Below, in pieces: positions 53,073-61,301 of a stretch of 64,000 nt of DNA. The stretch is from Linderina pennispora. Its lineage: Eukaryota > Kickxellomycota > Kickxellomycetes > Kickxellales > Kickxellaceae. The stretch covers positions 992,001 through 1,056,000 of the forward strand of contig NW_024468251.1 of the NCBI RefSeq assembly GCF_002104995.1. Reading direction: 5' to 3'. A program made the translations under genes and the position numbers. The notes under the pieces were generated by a model. The model did not search any database and was not told the DNA's origin. It was given only the letters and a program-made list of their open reading frames with translations. The first letter of the stretch is position 1. Each line of letters begins with the position of its first letter.

Positions 53073-55208
53073 TCAAGCTGCCGACCTCACGACACTGGTA
53101 GCAGGTTTGTCATCACGGCACCCAACCATCACATTTTCGTTGTTTTTCAGCCGACCACAGACAATTGCCACCGCCAGCTCCGACACCAGGTGCTGCTCCA
53201 GGTAGCGACCAATCGGCCGCGCACCAAACAGCAGGTCATACCTCTTCTTGAGAACAAGATCAATGGCAGTGTCCTCCATAGTTATCGTTATGTTCCGGTC
53301 AGCCAGACGCTGCTCGATCTCCCTGACTCGAAGCCGGACGATATACTGCAGTGCACTGTGGCCAAGTGGGTTGAGCACAACAATCTGGTCCAGTCAGGTT
53401 CGCCAGCTCTGGCCGAATTTTCTCCCAGAACTTGCCAATAACGCCCTTATGCACAGCACTGCCTCAATATCACCTTTACTCGCGTAGATATTCCTGGCTA
53501 GATGCTCCTGCCCGATATTGGACGTAAGAATGACAATGCTGCTGCTGAAATCAGCAACGCACCCGTGCCCGTCTGTCAGCCGTGCATCGTCCAGGACCTG
53601 CAGCAGAATGGTGAGCACATCCGGATGCGCCTTCTCGATCTCGTCAAACAGTACAGCTGAATACGGCTGGTTGCGGACTGCCTCGGCCAACTGCCCACCG
53701 TCCTCGCAGTTTCTGTAGCCGCTGGATGTCCTGATCAGCCTCGACATCTGGTGCCTCTCCATGTACTCGGACATGTCGAGCCGAATCAATGACCTCGGCG
53801 ATGTGGTCAGCCATGACTGACTTCGCCTTCTTCTTCCCCAAGGCCACATGTGCTGCTTTGCTGCCTTCAAAGTCAACCGGCTCATCGCCCAACTCTGCTA
53901 TACGATCCACTAACTTTGGGATGTTCGTGCTTCGGTAAAACGCGCCCCTCCATGTCTCATCGCCTTTGGCAATCTGGCTAAGGAAACTCAAGCCCAGTGT
54001 GACAGTCAATAAACCCTCCTGATGGACTCGTATGTCGGTACCTCCACAGAAACACTGCTCCTCAAGCTGGCCAATTCTCCATCAACTTCCGCTATGCGCT
54101 TCTTTGCTGATTCACCGCTTGCGTACCTCAGTGCCGCACGCTTGGCCTCCACCGTTGGCTCGCTAGCATGCACTCTTTGTAACCTGTGCGAACGCCGTAT
54201 CAGTCTCAAAGTGCGTGCTGTACTCCTTGTCGGTCCGTTGCACCAATGATCGAGATCCATCCGTCAGTCAGCACCGGCTTCAGCAAATCTGTTAGCGGCA
54301 CCAAACTCGAGCTATGGCCAATCTTCATCACGGTATGGATCTCGTTGATGAAAATGATGGTACGTTCTGGCCGTGCGTAGATCGCATCCAAAATACCTTG
54401 CATCCACCCCTTTCATTCCGACATACATTGCCCCAGACTGGAGCTTACCAATGTCCAGAGCAACTGGAGAAACGCTTCCTAAACCCCGGATCTCGCCAAA
54501 TGCGATTTTGCGCGCAAGTACTTCGACGATTGATGTCTTACCGGTGCCAGACGGGCCAGTGAGCACTACACTGGGCTTTTTATGACTTCATAGGGCAAGT
54601 ACCATCTGTTGAATCACCTCATCGCGGCCAATAACTGAGCTTGGTGCGCTCTTTCCTGCTTGCGCAATCATATCGTCTGTGAACGCCGACACACGCTTGC
54701 CAGAAAACAGTGGACTGGTGTTATATTTTGGTTTGGCCTGTCGTGGCGGCGCAGTACTTATAGGCTGCTCAATACACGGGCCACCGACAACCTCTCGGAG
54801 TTTATGGATAGGTACCTGGCATTTATCAAACATGCGAACAACAGTGAAGTCAAAGGACAGTCCGTAGTGAAACATACAACCATCGACAATCCCTTCACCT
54901 CGCCTCTCTTTCCCCTTCATCGCCTTACACAGAATGTACAAGAAAGCGAAACCAGCCTCTACCTCAGGAACACCCCCGGCCCTCTTGTCCAGTTTTTCAA
55001 CTGCTGTAAGCACAGACTCGCTCTGTTTATCGCTGGTGCCACCCGTGTTCGAAATAATGGCATGAATGGCACCCTGGCTATCCCTATAGAGCGCGTACAT
55101 CAAAGGAATAGGCTCTACCTTAAGATGTTTCTGCTCGTTTGCTAAACTCACTGCAGCTGCAATCGTGTTGGTCACGGCTTCGTGATAATAACTAGTGTCA
55201 AAAATCAT
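53073..55208 (-). pseudogene. degenerate HSP104/ClpB-like AAA+ disaggregase
   Basis: Pieces in order match HSP104/ClpB: an N-domain-like part from MIFDTSYYHEAVTNTIAAAV, the approach to NBD1 (SSVIGRDEVIQQMVLAL), Walker A GPSGTGKTSIVEVLARKIAF, the Walker B region with IIFINEIHTVM (Asp to Asn in the usual IDEIH), then ISIIGATDRQG. A shortened middle region follows. NBD2 has no proper Walker A (ALGKKKAKS lies where GxTGxGKTE is expected) but keeps [45 protein letters not shown] and the small domain LLFGARPIGRYLEQHL. The pieces lie in at least six frames with stops between them, and the whole (2.1 kb) is shorter than normal (about 2.6-2.7 kb). Lost ATPase residues and deletions argue for a decayed paralogue rather than sequence error alone. 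Confidence 0.82.
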
Positions 55209-56510
55209 TTTTGGGAAAGGAGTGGAGGAGAAGAGCCAGCACTGTTGGGAATGAGGACGCTGCTGGATTTATATTCCCTCCCCTGCTGTTATGCATCAGA
55301 AAGTAGATTATTGAAAGTCCCAGAACTGCTCACAATACAATCCACCAGCTGCTGGGATTTATGATCGGGACTTCTGATGAGCAGCTAGTTGCCCAGTCAG
55401 ACTCTGCTGTTCGTATAGCTTGGTATATTTATGATTTCTGATTCTTACACTAAATGTTCAAGTAAAATAGAGAACTGTCGCTGCGCAGAAACCTGGGGTA
55501 ATACATTTAGCCAAGTAAGTTGGATAGAGACAACGGCATATTCGCTGGCAGCTCATTGGCATGTATCTTTCAGAAGCCAATTTACGGATCCGCACTATGT
55601 GTCGGATATATTGAGTGGTGAATAGAAGTGAGTCCTGCAGCGATAAATTTTGGAACTGCAGCTTCGGCCACGAGTAATAAATAGAAACTAATCAGACCTC
55701 GGCACCTTGTAATGGTATCGCAGCTATTTGGCGTTATCTGCCGCAAATGTGCATATTTTCTTTGCAGAGCAGGGAGAATGGTTCGATTGGGAAATAGTAT
55801 GTACGTTCCTACATTGCACAAGTAAACCTTTTATTTACGTGCTATATCTTTGTTTTTATGAAGAAATCCTATATATGCAGCACATAGAGAGGCATTTGGC
55901 CAGTGATACAACAGCCAATGCTTTTTCTGCATGCGCTCTACCGTGCCATCAACAACCTCAGCTATGGTAGCTAGGCCAGCTGGGGCGAGGACGGCTCTGG
56001 CTTCACATTCTGCAACTGACAGAGCAAAATTGCTTAGTCCGCACATTTTTATTCATTATTCAATACACATTTTCGTTTGAAGACTACGATTACTGCTGGG
56101 CACTAGTCGATGGACTACATTGCTAGTCCCAAATCGGCAAGTCGCTGTGGTAAGAAATGTTGCAAATAGACGAAAGGTGAAAAGGGAGATAGTGCTTATA
56201 TGTCGAGAAAATGAGATATGGACGATATATTGAAGATATATGGCCGAAAAATGAATAGCGCTAAGCAGGAGAAAGTCAACCTACTGCAAAGCAATCGACT
56301 CATCAAAAGAAAATAAAGTGAAATGTCAGTGGTCAAAGTCCATCAGGAGAATCCTATGTCACCGACTTACTGACTCTATGGTGCTGAGTTTTCTGAACAA
56401 TTTTATTTCTTTCATTCATTCTTCATCGGTTTAGCCGCTTAGTATTCTCAATTATTTTATAACTTCGCATAGAGCGCGTCAATTTATTTTAATTACAGCT
56501 ATTGGAAAAG
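55209..56510. other. intergenic, no gene seen
   Basis: Very AT-rich with stops in all frames. The stretch at 55727-55785 resembles, in inverted orientation, the promoter of the HSF-like gene at 57221-57275 (shared core ATCTGCCGC(A/G)AATGTG). Confidence 0.45.
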
Positions 56511-57119
56511 TTATGAGGAAGAAGTCGAAGGGACCTGGCGGCCATTACCAGGGCCTCTTCCAACTCGTTCAATATAAACAAGACTATCAAAATCTCCGTA
56601 ATGAAAGTGCTCATGTCGGTATGACGACCATACATTGCCATGTCTATCTGACACACGGCTGCGCCCATCTCTGAGGCGCTTGAAGCCGTAACCAAGCAAA
56701 TTCTTGATTACAGACGCCTTCTGGGTGGCCACAAAGCCGTGCTCATTAAGACAGGAAATAAGATTCTGCCAGCTGCAGATTGAAAAGGCACCGCCATCTA
56801 TATCCCACGACACCCAACTAGCGTTGCTATCGTCATTGAGGATATTGAACAATGCATAGGGGAAAAGTACGCGTTGCTTTTGTTGCTGCCGCGGCTGTTG
56901 CGGCTGTTGCGGCTGTTGCGGCTGTTGCGGCTGTTGCGGCTGTTGCGGCTGTTGCGGCTGTTGCGGTTGTTGCGGCTGTTGCAGCTGTTGCAGCTGTTGC
57001 GGCTGTTGCGGCTGCTGCGGCCGTTGTTGCCGTGGTTCGGGCCAGCGCTGGGGAGCCGGCTGTATTCCCCTCCATGTGCTGCGTACATGGCTTTCGGTAA
57101 GCTTATATGGATGATACAT
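56511..57119 (-). CDS. short HSF-type DNA-binding domain protein with a Gln-Gln-Pro tract
   Basis: I choose the ATG at 57119 (MYHPYKLTESHVRSTWRGIQ); upstream codons in the frame fall in the AT-rich promoter. The 202 residues consist of a basic start, about 50 residues of repeated Q-Q-P, and a heat-shock-factor-type winged helix: FPYALFNILNDDSNASWVSW, FSICSWQNLISCLNEHGFVA, IKNLLGYGFKRLRDG and WSSYRHEHFHYGDFDSLVYI, which follow the order of HSF domains (F-V-x-K-L, I-x-W, F-x-S-F-V-R-Q-L-N-x-Y-G-F, F-x-x-x-F). The recognition helix is altered (ASVIKNLLGYGF for S-F-V-R-Q-L-N-x-Y-G-F). No coiled-coil trimerisation or activation domain follows, so it is not a classical HSF. The frame is uninterrupted despite decayed neighbours. 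Confidence 0.72.
   Translation of the reverse strand: MYHPYKLTESHVRSTWRGIQPAPQRWPEPRQQRPQQPQQPQQLQQLQQPQQPQQPQQPQQPQQPQQPQQPQQPQQPRQQQKQRVLFPYALFNILNDDSNASWVSWDIDGGAFSICSWQNLISCLNEHGFVATQKASVIKNLLGYGFKRLRDGRSRVSDRHGNVWSSYRHEHFHYGDFDSLVYIERVGRGPGNGRQVPSTSSS
56885..57030. repeat. 9-base minisatellite coding Gln-Gln-Pro
   Basis: About 16 tandem copies of GCTGTTGCG (plus strand) with a few G-to-A or T variants. In the HSF-like gene on the minus strand each copy encodes Q-Q-P in phase. Likely to vary in length between strains. Confidence 0.9.
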
Positions 57120-57549
57120 TTGAGCTAGAAATATGCGAAAAATACTAAGAGATGAAGATGTGGAGAAAGGCGATTTTATTGCATACGGGCGCATGTATAT
57201 ATAGTAAAGGCACCTTTCCCTAGCTCCTTGCTCAGAAAAAAACACATTCGCGGCAGATATCGCTAAACATCTGCCCTGCTGGCACATGGGGCTGGGCATT
57301 ATTGTTTTTGCTCTTGGAGCTGCAGTTGCAGCTCCACAATTTAAATACACAGGTCCTACCCCCTATTTCCAATTCAGTACATTCGGCACAATTTGCGGAT
57401 CCGCCGCAAATTGATTTGTGCATGGGGCATAGGAATGCGCTGCAGAAAAATGATGGGGTTGCCGCTATTAAGCCTTTTTTATTTTATCCATTTGTTACAA
57501 AAAAATCGAGGTATATGCCTCTTGCTGCTGGGAACAAAGACGAAAAAAA

Positions 57550-58470
57550 ATCAGGACTTAAATACACATCGGAATCGCTGCACACGTTTTTTTAGGCGCC
57601 GCTTCAGGTTATGCAGCGTGACGCGCTCCGGATAGGCCAGGATTTTCGCAGAGTGCTGCGGTACTGGCACTCTGTCAATGCACATGCTGGAATTGAGAAA
57701 CGATGATACAGCCACTGCTAATGTACATGGCGATGGCCTAGTCAAAGTAGTCCCAACGCTTTACGCCAACCTCTGTAAGCGCGTTAGTAAGTATAATCTC
57801 AAACAGCCTGACAGCCAAATCATTATCATTGCTAATACCGCCCCAGATAACCGACACGCTGGCCTACAAAACACCTCTGAACAGCCACTGTTTAGGTTCA
57901 GCCCCATGAACTTGTAGCACTCGTTCGAAATGGCTTTGAACAGTTGGTACACGCGTAGTGGAGCTATCCCCTTTGTTTGCGCCTCCTCAATAATTAGCTT
58001 TTACCACATTCGCGAGAATTTTTTAGTAGCCATCCCACTTGTTTGCCATGGGCTTCCGGTGGTACTTGCCGTGCATGATACTTCAGTGAATCGCCTTCTG
58101 TCACGACGCAATTAGTCGCCAGGCAATGTGGACAATATGTAACCTTTTTGCACCGATCATTGGCTTCCATTAAAATAAAGCGCATCTCCTTGCTGTCGAT
58201 TACCGAGACCTTCAGCCTACGCAAGAGCATGCACCGACCTGACTCTTCAAACACCATGCGTGCACATATCTTGAGACTACCCTTCAGGATCGTCGGTGCC
58301 ATTTTGAAGGTACCAGTGTGGAATATGGCCACCCACAGATCGGTCGAACATCTGTGGCATATACGGTCTGGCATGTGGTGTCTGCACGTCTCGCAAATTC
58401 CGTTCTTAATCACTATGCCCAGTTGCAGGTCCAGTACGCCATGGGGGAACAGGTCTGTGACTCGCGGCTA
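57550..58470 (-). pseudogene. N-terminal fragment of RNA polymerase III largest subunit (RPC1)
   Basis: Minus-strand pieces match RPC1/POLR3A in order. They are DLFPHGVLDLQLG with GICETC (the V-L-D-x-R-x-G and first zinc-site region, about 58390-58465), then TDLWVAIFHTGTFK (family: I-D-L-x-x-P-x-F-H-V-G-Y-F) and TYCPHCLATNCVVTEGDSLK (zinc-clamp Cys pair). Next come RVYQLFKAISNECYKFMGLN (family: R-V-L-E-L-F-K-A-I), ISNDNDLAVRLFEIILTNAL (family: T-N-E-D-D-L-T-M-K-L-T-E-I-I), and finally VPVPQHSAKILAYPERVTLH (family: V-A-V-P-x-H-V-A-K-I-L-T-F-P-E). The pieces lie in at least four frames with in-frame stops. The DNA between the IILTN and VPVPQ blocks is much shorter than in a real gene, and no catalytic region follows. 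This is a truncated pseudogene. Confidence 0.85.
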
Positions 58471-58629
58471 TATGGAACTTGCCCTCCCAATAACGGCTGC
58501 TCACAGAGATATCTGGTTGTAACGTACATTGGAGAAGCGGAAATGAAGGGGCTGGAAAGTAAAATGCAGTGCAGCACCCCTACATGTGCGTACAATGTGA
58601 CAGACTCAGCAATTCACAAATGCTAGGGC

Positions 58630-59824
58630 ACTCACACCCCCTATCTAGCTCCATCAGCGGCGTAAGCTACTCGTTTAGATTGCAACCGCCTCCCAATACC
58701 TACCAATCACAAATTTCCTGTCCGAAGACGGGCAGATGTGGGGAAGCGGGCGGCGGTTGGGTGTGGCTAATTTGGCATGATAGGTGTGTGCCGCAAAAAT
58801 GACGAACCAAATTATCCCACATTTCATGGAGGGGGCAAGGAGGGTGTGGATTTGCTGTTGAGGCGCAGCGACTGAGTATGAAGCTTCGCGGGTAACATGT
58901 AGGCTTTCGACACAGTACAAAAGTATGTTGAAGTGATATCCCCTTGACCTCTATATAGGTAAGTCCGCTCATCTCCTGACATGATGCAGTGTTTTCTCAC
59001 TGTTAACTTCACAGCATCATTATCCTATTTGTTAAGTTAGGATACATGTTAAGAGTAATGGAAGAATTTGGGAGCCAGAAATGGTGGTGAAAAGAGAGGG
59101 GGCTTGGGACAATTTAAGATTTGTTGCAAGTGGAGCCTACCAAAAACAACTATATATGATAGTTCACAAGACGAGAGGAGCTGAGGGAGAAGAATTTGAG
59201 AGATAAGGTCATGAGGCTACTTGAGGGGACTTTTTTTGGAAGGATAGGTGGCGATGTCATTGTGCATGCATATATTGAACATCTAACCTGTTGTCACTGA
59301 GAGCCATTGCGGCAGTGACAGACAACAATGACAGAGAAATGATAGGGGAATATTATAATACATACAAAAACAAAAAGTCTAATGCGCACCGAACCATGGT
59401 TTCTGGAGAGTGGGAGAGGGTGCACATTTCACAAGTTTTGCACGCTTCATTAGCGCTCTTTGTTTATAAATACTTTTTCCGACACATGCCTGGTTTCTCG
59501 TGGCAAGCAAGCATTTTGCACAATCCTACTTCCCAGCGCTACACCCTCAAAATCCCCATTTCGCATGTCCTGGTGAGGGCCTATGTTGTGTGTACGAACG
59601 TGTGCATATCACACGAACAGCTGTTTTTGTTCTCGTGGTGCTCATTGGCAGGCATTTTGCAAGCTGACCATGCCCTTTCCATTTAAGATGCTATGGATAT
59701 GGATGGGCGAGTGGGCTTGTTTTAACATTCAAAAGTCAATCGTAAAAAACTGAGCTTTGCAGTCGAAGACGAGAAAAAAATAAACTAATTTTTTTATATT
59801 CTAGCCAAACTGGTGAGAAGGAAC
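58630..59824. other. intergenic, no gene seen
   Basis: AT-rich. Frames at 59291-59686 and 58675-58972 have no motif. No repeat or RNA gene is evident. Confidence 0.45.
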
Positions 59825-60678
59825 CTACACCCCAACACCCGCCAAGTCGCTCAGCTTCAATCTGGTTTCTTTCTGGACAAAATCCATGTAGTACTCCACG
59901 TGTAAGTAGATGGCAGACCCTTCAGCTGTTCCGCAAGGGCTATCTTCTGGTGAGCGACCACCGCGGCCGACCAGTCCTGCAAGCAAGCGCTTTCTGTTGA
60001 GTGTAACCTTTGTCCCCGTGCCGCAGTCACCTTGACAGGCATAGCCCACATTGTCCTTTCCCAGCACACATACACTGCCAGCTGGCCAATCGATACATAC
60101 CGTCGAATTTCTGGTATCCTTCAGGCTTACCCATGGTAATGCTGATAACATCGAGTGAGCTGGATGCAGAATTGTGATCGTGTTTCGAGATGATTGCACC
60201 CCAGCCAAGAGCAGTCATCTGCATTCCCTCGTCAACCTGACCAATATAACGTTTGAATTGGTATAGCTTTGGTGCTGTCGAGCCGGCATAACAGCAGCCT
60301 CAATAATTGCAATATCGTGACAAGTAGTCCGTATCCTCAGAAATGTACCACACAAAGGCTCTTGACAGCACCATGCGGCTGCTTCGCAGTCTCTATGGCA
60401 CCATAGAACAGGCTGAACTGTAGTGGGTTGGGTTACATGTCCTGATGGGATTCGTCAGCGCTGACGCTGTGTCCTGCCGTAACGAATATAGTTTTTGGAG
60501 AGAATCATGACACTACAAGTCAATCAGCAACTCCTCTTGTTTTTGGATTCGAATACAGACTGCATACAGCGCATATGTTGCCTGAGACTGTTACACATCC
60601 AATGGTACGCTTGCCAAAGGAAGTGAACGGCGGCACCACAGAGCTGCCAAGCAAAAAGAAAGGCAGAAAAGCAGACAT
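59825..60678 (-). pseudogene. trypsin-like serine protease (S1A) pseudogene
   Basis: From the ATG at 60678 the frame begins with a signal-peptide-like MSAFLPFFLLGSSVVPPF, then KRTIGC where a zymogen start of the I-x-G-G type is expected. In other frames follow SPKTIFVTAGHSVS (catalytic His, usual T-A-A-H-C), CHDIAIIEAA (catalytic Asp in H-D-I-A), TALGWGAIISKH (usual T-G-W-G) and ACQGDCGTG (usual G-D-S-G-G-P; the Ser codon now reads Cys), with a final helix-like YMDFVQKETRLKL. The order and spacing are those of fungal trypsins of about 250 residues. At least four frame changes, several stops and loss of the nucleophile Ser show decay. These secreted proteases degrade protein in insect- or host-associated fungi. 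Confidence 0.85.
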
Positions 60679-61301
60679 TTTCGTTGAGAAGAAACGAGCT
60701 CAGATGAGCTGCCTGCGGTAGCATTTCCAAAACCAGGCCTTTTTATACTATCCATTAGAGCATGTATGTTTAGACTCTAGCGATTACCCAACAGGCGCAC
60801 AAAGAGAATATTATTATTTCAGTTGTGGATAGGACACGAATTGATCTACCATTGATGCTTGGTTTTAAGAGCTATGCAAGAAGCTAGTATGCACTGTCAT
60901 TGAAGCTCCTATAGGTACTGCCCTGGCAAAAGCTTCTCCAAAAGGCATATTTAAAAATGGTAGTTGCTGAGATTTCTTTTTGCAGCTGGCGATCTTATTG
61001 ACCTGGAGACAGCTGGGCAAATGTCAACAGCAACAAGTGCAGCTATGGCATCAAATGTCATATGGCAGCTATTCATGACTTGCGTGGAGGCAACATGTGG
61101 AGGAGATGCTGGATCGCTGAATCCATGTATGTTTTGCTATTTGAAAATTTGATTAACGTAATTACATGATCAGACGCTGTCTTTCATAAATTATTTTCGA
61201 GGAATGAACACGCCCGCCAATTACGTCTTGGCTTTGCTGTTCATTTCTCAGCAGCAAAGGCTTTTCATTCTATCCACCTTGCGATTCAAGTGCACTTGTA
61301 A
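60679..61301. other. intergenic, promoter of the ELYS gene at its right end
   Basis: AT-rich without frames of interest; no TATA box as clear as those at other genes. Confidence 0.45.

Noticed and set aside
56885-57030. CRISPR-like or centromeric satellite array
   Set aside because: Units are 9 bases with no spacers and encode Q-Q-P in frame within an open gene.
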